From NCBI GenBank assembly GCA_963693315.1, contig OY856186.1:83645676-83709675 (forward strand): a DNA stretch of 64,000 bases. Direction: 5' to 3'. This document shows, piece by piece, positions 46,501 through 59,819 of the stretch (within the stretch, counting starts at the first letter, position 1; each line of letters starts with the position of its first letter). Under the pieces are notes generated by a model. It made no database searches, had not been told where the DNA came from, and saw only the letters and a list, made by a program, of their open reading frames with translations. The position numbers were made by a program, and so were the translations under genes. The stretch comes from Diogma glabrata. Its lineage: Eukaryota; Arthropoda; Insecta; Diptera; Cylindrotomidae.

Positions 46501-47266
46501 TGTGAAAACTTAGAAAATAAATAACAAACGTTATGTAAATAAAATCAATTTCACTACGTAATAAAATTAAAAAACTCAATCAATTTCAAAAGAGAAAAAT
46601 TAAAATTCAATCGTAAAGTTTTATTGAATTTCGTTTTACTTTTAGCGTAGTTTAATCAACCCTGGCAATATATGGAATCGGATGCAAGCATCTATGATCA
46701 TCACAAATATGTAACACCACATAACAAACCTCAGCTTGAAGTTGATTAAAATAGTTATCGAAATTTGTTACACAAACTAATATTGTCCCTGTCAATAAAT
46801 AAATACATCAAAAAAAGAAAAACTAAATAACTTATTTATTTCTAATCAAACAATTTAATTTATGATATGAATAAAAACAATCCCGATTACTATAATGACG
46901 ATTGGAAAATTGTAGTTTGTATATCAGTGATAAAATTGATAAAATTTTTGCGTATAGTGCAACGTCAATTAAATAATTAGATATGCATTAGACAATGTTT
47001 TATGTTGACTACGTTTAAAGAATGATAAGAAAAAACCAAATTATTGATTATTATAGTTAATAAAATGTTTGACGTTCGTATATTGAATCTGTAAAGAGGA
47101 ACGCGTTGATATTATACCTGAAAATATTGCCGAAACAGCTGCAATAGTAGTTGCAAGAACAGCACCAGGTCCGCCCGTCTCGTCATACGCTACCAAATGT
47201 GTTAAGACAATTACTCCTATAGCCCATCGCCCTCCTGTCCCTGGAGGGATTATCTTCAATGGATTC
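31369..47266 (-). CDS. Divergent cationic amino acid transporter-like gene (SLC7/APC), 5'-partial, six exons
   Basis: Exons in transcript order: 47118-47266, 33285-33479, 32999-33222, 32786-32940, 31606-32714, 31369-31538. Every junction is AG/GT and the phases agree; together they encode 667 residues to a TGA. The product is a polytopic membrane protein of about 12 hydrophobic segments, with a charged loop (about residues 390-510) and four C-terminal segments, the layout of cationic amino acid transporters. Family echoes: GGPGAVLATTIAA (TM2), LSTCLDAMTGGSARINLLG and SPVLAVFIAGSLCAMLAFACPLE. The usual CYAEFGARVP box is CKSGLKNIQIP and the GFDCIATTGEE box is absent, so substrate or activity may differ. 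The N-terminal exon(s) were not found. The first intron seen is 13.6 kb and full of transposons. Confidence 0.8.
31606..32714 (-). CDS. Transporter exon E
   Basis: 1,109 bp, phase 2 in, phase 1 out; acceptor attacAG/GTTGGTC, donor GTGTCAG/GTATGAAC. Encodes two transmembrane regions, a long hydrophilic Ser/Asp/Lys-rich loop, and four C-terminal hydrophobic segments. Confidence 0.85.
32786..32940 (-). CDS. Transporter exon D
   Basis: 155 bp, phase 0 in, phase 2 out; acceptor tttttttAG/GTAATAG, donor TTTAA/GTAAGT (consensus). Open throughout: VIASAAFLSFAFPCEF, then NGFLIIFVVFLSNVLTAG. Confidence 0.8.
32999..33222 (-). CDS. Transporter exon C
   Basis: 224 bp, phase 1 in, phase 0 out; acceptor aatttcAG/GACGTAA, donor TCATCG/GTAAAT. 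Encodes two hydrophobic segments (VLGVAVIFLVTGMFMLGL and FSFLMVAGVLGVSGIL). Confidence 0.8.
33285..33479 (-). CDS. Transporter exon B
   Basis: 195 bp, phase 1 to 1; acceptor ccttttcAG/GTATCTG, donor CTAG/GTAAAA. Continues exon A in frame (FSG-ICKSG) and carries the LSACGILARTLSTCLDAMTGG region that aligns with CAT transporters. Confidence 0.78.
33480..34509. other. Intron sequence of the transporter gene
   Basis: AT-rich, no ORF or repeat recognised. Confidence 0.6.
34540..34681 (-). repeat. Penelope direct repeat, downstream copy
   Basis: 142 bp matching 37712-37853 at an offset of 3,172 bp; contains the hammerhead-like core at 34604-34632 (minus strand). Confidence 0.85.
34604..34632 (-). 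ncRNA. Hammerhead-ribozyme-like core in Penelope repeat
   Basis: On the minus strand: CTGAAGA, a hairpin of GAGGG/CCCTC, then GAAA. This is the CUGANGA-stem II-GAAA order of hammerhead cores, which are known from Penelope-like elements. One extra G sits before stem II, and I could not find a clear stem I partner for the preceding ACCA. Confidence 0.45.
35146..37602 (-). pseudogene. Penelope reverse transcriptase / GIY-YIG endonuclease with two in-frame stops
   Basis: One frame runs from 37602 down to 35146, interrupted by TAA codons at 37050-37048 and 36615-36613 but with no frameshift. The first part (to about 36980) is the basic N-terminal region. The RT follows with RATPKIHKPGTR, the GLTIGGAVSGILADF block and the catalytic IKYVDDMLAI. 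The C-terminal endonuclease shows a CX2C pair (CKDC), GVIYVFDCKDCDGRYFGQT, KLGNRIKQH and a Glu in TLESLAIH, as in GIY-YIG nucleases. Apart from the two stops the protein looks well preserved, so inactivation is recent, unless the stops are read through. Confidence 0.85.
37712..37853 (-). repeat. Penelope direct repeat, upstream copy
   Basis: 142 bp matching 34540-34681; contains the hammerhead-like core at 37776-37804 (minus strand). Confidence 0.85.
37776..37804 (-). ncRNA. Hammerhead-ribozyme-like core in Penelope repeat
   Basis: Same core as 34604-34632 in the other repeat copy; the bases after GAAA differ slightly (TATATGTAAG against TATATAGAAG). Confidence 0.45.
37854..40890. other. Intronic DNA with no recognised gene
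   Basis: Less AT-rich in places than the flanks, but no frame is sustained. A 94-codon open frame at 38427-38711 starts without ATG and shows no motif. Possibly decayed repeats. Confidence 0.4.
40891..41025. mobile_element. Degenerate copy of the CACTGAAA TIR element
   Basis: Begins CACTGAAAGAAAAAATTCGG and ends TTTTTTCTTTCA (inverted). Internal blocks TTTTGTGCCAACCCAAT and GTCACAATAACCTCAAATTC match 5052-5246. Confidence 0.6.
41026..42055. other. Intronic DNA with no recognised gene
   Basis: Short frames only; no motifs or paired repeats noted. Confidence 0.45.
42369..43169 (+). pseudogene. LINE copy B endonuclease segment
   Basis: 266 codons from ATG at 42369. AP-endonuclease-like motifs: IRTWNVLSLRSPG, DIVALQELRWPG, REFGVGFLIHRRV, VTIVNVHAPTED and VGDYNAQIG. 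The frame is lost before the final SDH motif, which appears as TDH in another frame (near 43146), so the protein is truncated by a frameshift. Confidence 0.8.
43222..44391 (+). pseudogene. LINE copy B linker and reverse transcriptase (first part)
   Basis: 43222-43470 gives a basic linker (NEWFDDECRQSVEHKQKLRE). After a stop and frame changes, about 43680-44391 encodes the RT core: LKNGKSPGFDGIPAELLKNG, EWKTALIVPLHKKGDRLKC, GYQCGFRPNRSTTDQ, YVDFKQAYDS and the GVRQGDALAPVLFNLA box. It then shifts frame just before the YADD box. Confidence 0.8.
44391..44767 (+). pseudogene. LINE copy B reverse transcriptase (YADD part)
   Basis: In a different frame from the upstream RT: VLGYADDIVLFGRRTSD with the intact catalytic YADD, LGLCINIGKTKVL, then a triplicated GTGGAACGC giving VERVERVER, and FKYLGSVITT. 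Downstream to 45180 only broken pieces of the C terminus remain (SNQIRWFGPVERAPSDR). Confidence 0.78.
45221..45246. repeat. AG microsatellite at LINE 3' end
   Basis: A run of AG with one GTGAG interruption; position suggests the LINE tail. Confidence 0.7.
45247..47117. other. Intronic DNA, no firm gene
   Basis: 45380-45600 has imperfect repeats of GTGCAACGATAATTTT type. An ATG-started 57-codon frame at 45982-46155 (LVIECTRKIDQFSSAIEES...) has a less AT-biased, protein-like composition but no recognised family or splice partner. The rest is AT-rich. Confidence 0.35.
47118..47266 (-). CDS. Transporter exon A (first exon visible)
   Basis: 149 bp; acceptor ...ttgCAG before GAATCC, donor TTTTCAG/GTATAAT. 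Encodes RWAIGVIVLTHLVAYDETGG and the following hydrophobic stretch. Starts in the third codon position and ends phase 1, so at least one coding exon lies upstream. Confidence 0.75.
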
Positions 47267-48269
47267 CTGCAATTTTAAAGAAAAATAAATATTTAACCAA
47301 GCATTTCAAATTCTAGTTAAAACTTTAAAACTTTATGTTTTGTATTTTTGTTTATTTGTCGGGTTCGAAGCATATCAAAGTATTTTGCATTAAATTTTTA
47401 AAAACCATTAACAATCTAGTTTTCAAATTAACCGAAAACTATTCAATTTGACAAATTAATTGAAAAATCAACTAATTGCTGATTCAGAATATGGAGTTTA
47501 TTTTTCAAGCAAAACTCAACTAAACAATTAATTGCATTGTTAAAATTAATACAGCTTAAAACACATGTCACCTAACTTAGCCCCGCCATTTTTAAGAAAA
47601 CTAAACACAAAGATTGTGCTCTATTGTGCTACAGTTGTGCTACTCAGAAAGAATGCCATATCACCAATGGAAAAAAGTTGGCACGCTGAAACAATTTTTC
47701 GAACAGAAGTTAGCCCCACTGTTGCAAATAATTGAACCCAACGTAGAAGCCGAATTCCACTTGAACTACTAAGCGAGATTCCACTCCTGGCAATAAATCG
47801 AATTCCTTTTAAAAATCATAGAATTCAACCATCATACGAGGCTACGAATTCTACAAACTCTACAAACTTTCAAAATTAAATAATATAGTATGCTTTGTAA
47901 ATTTTCTTTAAAATATTGAATAGTTTATTCTTCCTTTTGAAATTTGACAACCAAGCAGATAAGACGTTTTCCTGAAACTTAGAGTCATTAAAATTTGATC
48001 AGCACTTGTTTTAAATTATCTCAAAGAGATTGAAAAATTCTATTAAATTTGAGATTCAGTAATTGTCACAACAAACAAAAGATAAAAGAAAGCTGGTTTA
48101 ACAATCGAGAAAAGTCTCACATTTCAAAATTTGTGAAAGAAAAACTAATGTAAGATAACTATTTCAAACTAATTAATTAATTGTAAATCTGATTGAAAAA
48201 TGAATTATAGGTTTGAGTACTGCATTAAAAAGACAAGAAACATAAATTGAGTTTTTGTCAAAGCGCATA
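47267..48269. other. AT-rich DNA upstream of transporter exon A
   Basis: No upstream transporter exon found. One isolated unit of the 144-bp repeat lies at about 47570-47710. Confidence 0.5.
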
Positions 48270-49345
48270 CTACAGACATTTTCCAACGCCCGCCATTTTG
48301 AAAAAACTGAAAAACAAAAGTTGTCCTGTATTGTCCTCGAGTTGTGCTGGTTGTGCTATTTAGAAAAACATTTCATATCCCTAGTGGAAAAATTTTATAA
48401 CACTAAAATCATTTTTTCGAGTAAAAGTTAGCCCCGCCATTTTGGAAAAAAAGAAAAACAAAGGGTCTGCTGTACAGTGTTAGAGTTGTGCTAGTTGTGC
48501 TATTCAAGAACAAATTTGTACCACCAGCAGAATAATTTAAACACGCTAAAACGATTTTTCGAGTTGAAGTTAGCCTCATCATTTTGACAAAAATTAAAAG
48601 CAAAGGTTGTGCTGAATTGTGCTAGGGTTGTGCTGGTTCTGCCACTCAGAAATAGTTCCATATTATCAATGAAAAAAAGTTGGCACGCTAAAACGACTTT
48701 TCGAGCAGAAGTTAGCCCCGCACATTTTGAAAAAAATGAAAACCAAAGGTTGTGCTGTATTGTGCTCGAGTTGTGCTGGTTGTGAAGCTTAGACAAACAT
48801 TTCGTAGCCCTAACAGAATTTTTTTACAAAGTTAGCATCATTTTTTTCGAATAGGTTAACCCCGCCATTTTGGAAGAAATTAAAAACAAAAGAAGTGCTG
48901 TATTGTGTTATAGTTGTGCTGGTTGTGCTACGGAAAAAACATCGTATCACCAACAGAATAATTTAAACCACGCTAAAACAATTTTTCGAATGAAAGTTAG
49001 CCCCGCCATTTTGCAAATATCAAAGAAGAAAGGTTGTGCTGTATTGTGCTACAGTTGTGCTGGATGTGCCACTCAAAAGGAATTCCATATCAACAATGAA
49101 TCAAAGTTGGCACGCTAAAACGATTTTTCGAGCAGAAGGATATTTTCGAGCAGAAAGCATTCGAGCAGAATATTAAGCAGAAGTTAGCTCCGCTATTTTG
49201 AAAAAACTGAAAAACAAAGGTTGTTATGTATTATACTCTAGTTGTGCTGGTTGTGCTACTCAGAAAGAATTGCATATAAGCAATGAATAAAAGTTAGCAG
49301 ACTAAACCGAGTTTTTGAGCAGAAGCTAGCAACGCCACTACGAGG
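48270..49345. repeat. Tandem array of about 144-bp units
   Basis: Units carry GTTAGCCCCGCCATTTTG followed by TTGTGCTGTATTGTGCT and AGTTGTGCTGGTTGTGCT. Starts seen at about 48281, 48427, 48567, 48711, 48855, 48995, 49183 and 49324, mostly 140-146 bp apart. One 188-bp step includes a small duplication of the TTTTCGAGCAGAA segment. Satellite-like and non-coding. Confidence 0.75.
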
Positions 49346-50103
49346 GTAGGGAGGGAAAAATTAGAAAAAATTCACAGAGACAGAAAGATTGGTAAATTTT
49401 GAATGAAAATCATAGCGAAGGCTCAAATATTTATATTTCTGTGTGTTTAGGGGATGTGTGTGGGGAGAGTAAAAAAACCATTTTTGACCCAAATGAGTGG
49501 GGTGTCATATGAAGGAGTACATAATTTAAGAAACATTACAGTTTTTTTAGAATTTTGCAATGTATGGTTTTTGTGTTATTGGAAAAAAAATATTTTTAGT
49601 ATGTAGCCTCTCCTACTAAATTTCAACACTTGATTGACCGAAAAAATAATCAAATTTAATCCATTTACAAGCTGGTGTACTTGAATCTTTCTTAAGTTAC
49701 CAAAACCATCTATGCATAAGATTTAACCTGAATTAACATTTTTTTTGCCATTTTTGATCAATGTAGGTTTGATTGTAATTTCTATTGACATTTACAATTT
49801 AACATTTATTTTTTATGCGTCTATAGTCTGGAAATATAAGGACATTACAATTTACAACACAACTTTTTGTCAATAATTTTTGAAGTGAAACTTCTTTATC
49901 GGCGTATGAGAGAAATTTTAAAGCAGTATAAAATTTAAAAAAATCGTCACAATTTTCGGTTACGTTGTTTGTATTTCTTATTAAAAAATAATAATAAAAA
50001 GTTGCCAAAATCTCATGAGGAAAAACCTCATACATTGTGCATGCACCGTTATTTATTTAGTAATGTACTACATGTTATATGAGTTGGATGTATCGATTGT
50101 AGA
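49346..50103. other. AT-rich non-coding stretch
   Basis: Nothing recognised. Confidence 0.5.
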
Positions 50104-50400
50104 TGGTGGTCATGGTGGTCATTGTGGTCATGGTGGCCATGGTGGTCATGGTAGTCATGGTGGTAATAGTGGTCATGGTGGTCATAGTGGTAATGGTGTT
50201 CACGGTGGTCATGGTGGTCATGGTTAATGGTGGTCATGGTGGTCATAGTGGTCATGGTGGTTATGGTGGTCACGGTGGTCATGGTGGTCATGGTGTTCAC
50301 GGTGGTCATGATGGTCATGGCGGTCATGGTGGTCATGGTAGTCATAGTGGTCATGGTGGTTATGGTGGTCACGGTGGTCATGGTAGTCATGGTGTTCACG
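50104..50400. repeat. GGTGGTCAT minisatellite abutting an assembly gap
   Basis: About 33 units of a 9-bp motif, with variants such as GGTAGTCAT, GGTGTTCAC and GGTGGTTAT. Higher-order repetition is visible: a block of about 120 bp recurs. Reads in one frame as Gly-Gly-His; treated as a satellite, not a gene. Confidence 0.85.
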
Positions 50401-50600
50401 NNNNNNNNNNNNNNNNNNNNNNNNNNNNNNNNNNNNNNNNNNNNNNNNNNNNNNNNNNNNNNNNNNNNNNNNNNNNNNNNNNNNNNNNNNNNNNNNNNNN
50501 NNNNNNNNNNNNNNNNNNNNNNNNNNNNNNNNNNNNNNNNNNNNNNNNNNNNNNNNNNNNNNNNNNNNNNNNNNNNNNNNNNNNNNNNNNNNNNNNNNNN
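50401..50600. other. Assembly gap (200 N)
   Basis: Exactly 200 N directly after the minisatellite; the round number suggests a placeholder size, so the array may be longer. Confidence 0.95.
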
Positions 50601-54636
<4,036 letters not shown>

Positions 54637-57290
54637 TTATAAATTAACGTCTCTGAATATCCGAAGATACCATGCCCAACTAGAGATTGGGATTAAGTTT
54701 GAATATTTATTCAGTTTCTTTAAGAAACTTATGGACGTTAACTTTGAAATTTTGAGTATTAAAGCTATCAGGGAAAACCCATGAGGGTAAGGTATTCCAT
54801 CAATGAGAGACTCTGTTGAAAAAATCATGCTGAAAGGCAACAGTTCTGCACTTTTTTATATGAACTGAAAAAGGATGGGCCACAAAATTTGTTCTGGCGT
54901 TACGCGATAGGTTTGCTAGTTCAGGTAAAATTGATCTCATTGGAAGTTTGTTCATCCATAACGTACTTATAGAAAATTGTCAGATCATCAACATTTCGTC
55001 TGTGTTGCAAGGAATCAAGCTCATTAGTAAGAGTTGAGTTGCCAATCAGTTTAACAGCTCTACGCTGAACAGAGTCAAGACACTTTAAACTACTAATATA
55101 TGCGCCACCCCAGATGTGAGAGCAGTACTCCATACAGGGACGTATAAATGATTTATATATTAATAGAAGCTGTTTGATATTGAAAAATTTACGACATCGT
55201 CCCAAAAAGCCCAATTTTTGAACAGCGTTCTTAGCTAGGTTAAAAATATGAGAATTCCATTTCATATTGTTTTCAACTTCTACTCCTAGAAGTCTTACAG
55301 ATTCTTTCTCCACAAGATCTTTGGAGTCAAACTTTAAAGGAAACGGATTAGGTGCGGACAGTCTAGAAAAATGGCAAACCTGTGTTTTACTCGTATTAAA
55401 TTCAACAATGTTAATAAAACCCCAATCTATGATTGTCGTTAGATCATCGATTAAGGAATTTATCAAATTTGACCTACAGTTATTAAGCGCTGATGAAGAA
55501 TGTATATTAGACATTTCATGTGATGCATGAAGTGTGCTATCATCAGCGGATTAACAGTGAATAGGATTAACAGTTGAATCCAACAAATCGTTATATAAAT
55601 AAGAAAAAGAGTTGGTGATAAGGCAGAACCCTGAGGAACGCCTGCATTAGTTGAAAAAATTTCTGATGAGAAGCCATCAACATTGACCCAAAATTTTCGT
55701 TCCGAAATAAAGCTCTGTACCCAAGTAATAAGTTGGTCGTCCAAACCATAGCAACTTAATTTGCAAATAAGATTGTTGTGCCTTACTTTGTCAAATGCTT
55801 TAGATATATCAAGAGCAACACCGAAAGTTTCACCATGGTTTTCAAGAGATTTATTCCATACATGAGTGACAAAAGAGAGTAAATCTCCTGTCGCCCTTCC
55901 TTTACGGAACGCGTATTGTCTTTCATTAAGCAATTTTGAGGACTCTAAGAAGATCATTATACTAAAATTAATGTATTTCTCAAAAATTTTTGCAACAACG
56001 GACAAAATTGAAATGGGTCTGTAATTAGTTGGATCAGTTTTACTGTCCTTTTTTGAAACTGGTTGCAGCTGCCATTTTCCAGATTTCAGGAAAAACGCCT
56101 TTCTTATACGACAAATAAAAAATTTTAGCGAGGATCGGTGATAGCTCTTTTGCAAATGTTTTAAGAATAATCGGCGGAATACGATCTGGTTCAGAAGCTT
56201 TGTTAGTGTTAATTTGTAAAAGCATTTTCCGAATAATGTTTTTACGAAAAATTATACGCATCATTTTATGAGAAGCTCTAGGAATTGGTTTAGGTAAGAA
56301 ATTGGGTTCTTTTAGTGTAGAATTTTTAGAGAAATAATATCCAAGAAGATTAGCTTTTTCTTTTGGGTCAATGACAGGCATATCACTATCAATAAGAGGA
56401 GGTAGAGAAGACTTACAAAAATTACCTTGTTAAGGCAGACAGTTTTAAGGAAATTGCGTGAACCAGTTGGGTGTTCAGCAAATTTAGACGCTTTTTTCCT
56501 ATTAAAGAGATTCTTTTCTGTATCTATTTGTCAAGAACATATCAAGTAGGTTACTACCTTGTCCAGGAATGTCAGGTACTCTCGTAGGCTGGTCTATAAT
56601 TTGTGTATAATTATGATAAACAGCAAAAAGCTCAGCCTGTCTACCTATATCGTTAGTAGTATAGCTGTGTATGAGCCATTCTTTATTGTGAACGTTAAAG
56701 TCACCAAGAACTATAAACTTTGCGTTAGGATACTCAGTCAATCTATCTATTTTTTCAGATAGATCATGAAACAAGTTGATATTCTCAGGTTAGTTAGGTG
56801 AACGATAAAGACGAAAGACAAATAACGTTTGATCAAAACAACAAATTTTAAGTTATACCATATTGTGGTATTTTGGAATTAATTCAAAATTTTTAATTCT
56901 AACGTATGGAATGGTGTTCCTGATATATACACAAACACCATGCTTGAAATAAAAAGAGGATTCCAGATCATAATGAGGACAAAGGTATTTACTACGATCT
57001 AGAGATACAGTTCGGTCACTGATTATCGTTTCAGTTAAGAAAAGAATGTCGGGGTTGAAACTTTCCAGATATTGATGAACCGAATGAAGATTGACATTTA
57101 ATCCTCTTATGTTGGCAAAATTTATTGATAATTTCGTCATTACAAATAAACAATTTATTTTTAACCTTAAAATAAATTTCAACAAAATCACACAAAACAA
57201 CCATATCGACAATATTGGCAATTCTAACAGGGGGATAACTCGATACTATGTCTAAGTTTACTGTCAAAATTGCCAATCCGGACAATGGAA
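54637..57290 (-). pseudogene. LINE copy C (Jockey/CR1-like), endonuclease and RT, broken
   Basis: Read on the minus strand. 57221-56853: endonuclease start (LSINFANIRGLNVNLHSVH, FNPDILFLTET). 56774-56502: FIVLGDFNVHNKEW, QIIDQPTRVPD and NLLDMFLTNR. 56381-56040: linker and RT start (INTNKASEPDRIPPIILKTF). 56155-55600: RT core with PTNYRPISILSVVAKIFEKY, FGVALDISKAFDKVRH and the GVPQGSALSPTLFLIYI box. 55514-54921: RT end (VEFNTSKTQVCHFSRL, VRLLGVEVENNMKWNSHIF, YKSFIRPCMEYCSHIWGG). 54840-54640: decayed C-terminal tail. Frameshifts between pieces and loss of the YADD segment make it inactive. Copies D and E belong to the same family. Confidence 0.85.
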
Positions 57291-57950
57291 AATTTAAAAG
57301 TTGTTAAAAAACACATAAAAATTCAAACACAGACGAAACCTGAGAGAAAACGAAACTAGAGAGAAATACAAGACCTGAGATGAAAAAAAGACAAACAGAA
57401 AAATTTGCTTGCAATAAACAAACCAACAATCAAACCAACGTAAATACAATTAACAATTAATGTAACGCTTATACAATTAATTTATTTGAGTAGAGAGAAA
57501 AGAAAAATCCTAAATGTATTCGACAAATTCTAAATTCTAATTCGACAAAATCTAAATTGACCGAACTAAAAACCAAAGACATGAATTTATGTCTAAATCT
57601 TAGAATTGCAGTCAAATCAATTCAAGCTTTGAAATCGAAATTAAATTTTTAAGTCAAATACATCAAAACGTAATGTAACGCATTTACGTAACTAATAAAA
57701 ACTTTTGTAAATAGGTCTTCTAAGATCAAGAAAACAAAAATAATACAAAAATATTACGTGTATACTGTTAACACAGCAAGAAAATTATGTCACTAAACTA
57801 AGTTCACCAAAATCTTTTAAGGAAAAATATATAATAATAAAGTAAAACTTATCTGAAAAAACTTCTTAATTTTTCTTTGTGCATCGCAAAATTCTAAAAC
57901 AAATTGTAATGTTTCTTAATTTTGGTGTTCCTTCAAATAACACCCCAGTA
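57291..57950. other. AT-rich non-coding stretch
   Basis: Nothing recognised. Confidence 0.5.
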
Positions 57951-58194
57951 CCAAATAGTAATAATATAATTAATAAATTTATTTTTAATAAAAGAAACAC
58001 TTGTTTGTATTTCGCAAATTATAATTAAAAAAAAAAAAATAAAATAATAAATAATATTTAATATTTAAATTATAATTTGCGAAATACAAACAAGTGTTTC
58101 TTTTATTAAAAATAAATTTATTATTAATAATGTTTCGCCAAGTGCCAACAGTAACCTCAATAAATACTAATAATATAATTATTAGTATTTGGTA
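57951..58194. repeat. Large fold-back palindrome
   Basis: Near-perfect arms 57969-58027 and 58068-58127 (sharing AGAAACACTTGTTTGTATTT) flank a 40-nt A/T loop. A second pair of arms, GTACCAAATAGTAATAATAT at about 57948 and its inverted form ending at 58194, lies outside. The right side carries about 36 extra bases. Confidence 0.75.
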
Positions 58195-58499
58195 CTTTAC
58201 TATATTTTTCTTTAAAAACTTACTAATTTTTCTATCATTCAAAATACTTTTTAAGATTTTCGATTACTTAGGCTCGGAGTTAATCGAGGAAAGAAAACAT
58301 ACAGAAAACGCCATTATTTAGAATTACACAAAAAATGGTGGGGTGTAAAATTCTTTTTTAGAAATTTTTTAGAAATATTGAAGTGAAGCCCTTTCATATG
58401 ACATACCCTATTTGACTCGATATAAAAATGTATTTCCTCAAAGGCATAACATCGTAGCCCTGTTAACCAAACGAAAACCATTTTATTTATTTTTAACTC

Positions 58500-58640
58500 C
58501 TCATTTTGTGTGGACAGATTATACGCATGCCAAATTTCAGGTTCATTGGATTTATAGTAATCGAGATAATCAAAATAATGTGAAAAACACGTTTTACTCT
58601 CACCAATAATGTTCCGTATAAAAAACGGAACCCTAAAAAT
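58500..58640. repeat. Dispersed repeat fragment (pair of 26150-26274)
   Basis: Shares TTCAGGTTCATTGGATTTAT and AATGTTCCGTATAAA-type blocks with 26150-26274. Ends AAACGGAACCCTAAAAATG. Confidence 0.5.
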
Positions 58641-58829
58641 GAAGAGGCTGAAATCCCAAGGCTTTGAGATATCAAGACTTCGGTCTATGTTAAGGGTTTT
58701 TATATAGTTTTTGGCAAAGGGCGATTATGACATTGTTTGTTGTTGTTGGACATTGTTTTTAGTTTTGGGCAGAGATGTATATCAAACATAAAATTCTTTG
58801 TAAAAACACAAGCAAAAGTACAAGGATAA

Positions 58830-59080
58830 ATTTTTCAAAATTCCAAGTATTCCAAAAATTATTACAAAACCAGAAGAAATTGAATCTTTTTCAAAGTTCC
58901 AAAAATTATAATAAAAATTTTTTTTACTGTTTTCAAAATTCCAAAACTATTGCAAAAATTATAACAAAATCAAAAATTTAAACTTTATTTAAAATTCTAA
59001 AAATTAATTCAAAGTCAAAGATTGAAATTTCAAAATTATAATTAAAACTATAACATAATCAAAAATTTAAATTTATTTCC
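58830..59080. repeat. AT-rich minisatellite-like block (family 1, reverse orientation)
   Basis: Four or five degenerate units, for example CCAAAACTATTGCAAAAATT and ATAACAAAATCAAAAATTTA, reverse complement of the family at 4545 and 28939. Confidence 0.55.
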
Positions 59081-59099
59081 CAACTGTTTCTGTGCTAGA

Positions 59100-59520
59100 A
59101 AACTTAAACATTTTTTATAGATATGAAATTAATACTTCAAAATTTTTATAAATAGGATTTTTTATCATCATAGTTACTTACTTTTTGAAAAAAAAAACAT
59201 TTAAATTGGTATAAATAAAATTTTTATATCAAAGCAACCTTTCAATTCAAAATTTCATAATCCAATCAAACTATGTGTTATTTTTTGTTGTCATAGTTAT
59301 ACAATTTGTTTGATAAAAATAACAAATATCGTAAAAATATGGAAAGAAATGGTGACTTTTTCTGTCGCCGTAAAAATATGAAATTACCTCACTGCTGCCG
59401 TAAAAAAAATAAAAATGGCGTTACTTTACACCCGCTTTGATTATGCGTCAAGAAAGTTTTCATTTTACCTTTTCCCTAGTGGCAGTAAAGTTAAACTTTA
59501 CAGCCGTTTTCCGAAAAATG
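59100..59520. mobile_element. Half copy of the fold-back element at 1693-2656
   Basis: Matches the left arm and centre of 1693-2656: TTATAAATA.GATTTTTTATC, CAATTCAAAATTTCATA, GGAAAGAAATGG, GCCGTAAAAA and CTTTACAGCCGTTT.CCGAA. The right arm is missing. Confidence 0.6.
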
Positions 59521-59819
59521 CATTTATATGAAAATTATGTACATAGGAATCCAAACATTAACTTTCAACAAATATTTCTGATTTACAACAAATATGTTCT
59601 AGGTTTGCAATTATATAAATACATATTATATCCAGGGGCGCACACGGAAAAAATTTTAGAAGGGGTCCAAAGAATTTGTTTTTAGTAAAAAGTGGTATGT
59701 TATAGGAATAACAATATGTGTCACAACAACACATAAATACCTTTTAAGACCTAGGTTCCACAACAACATGCGTTCTGAAGTATGGACACACGCTTTTTCT
59801 AAACTTTCGTCGATTGAAC

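Noticed and set aside
50103..50400. Long Gly-Gly-His and Met-Val open frames
   Set aside because: They are the 9-bp minisatellite read in different frames and strands; open on both strands, so not evidence of a gene.
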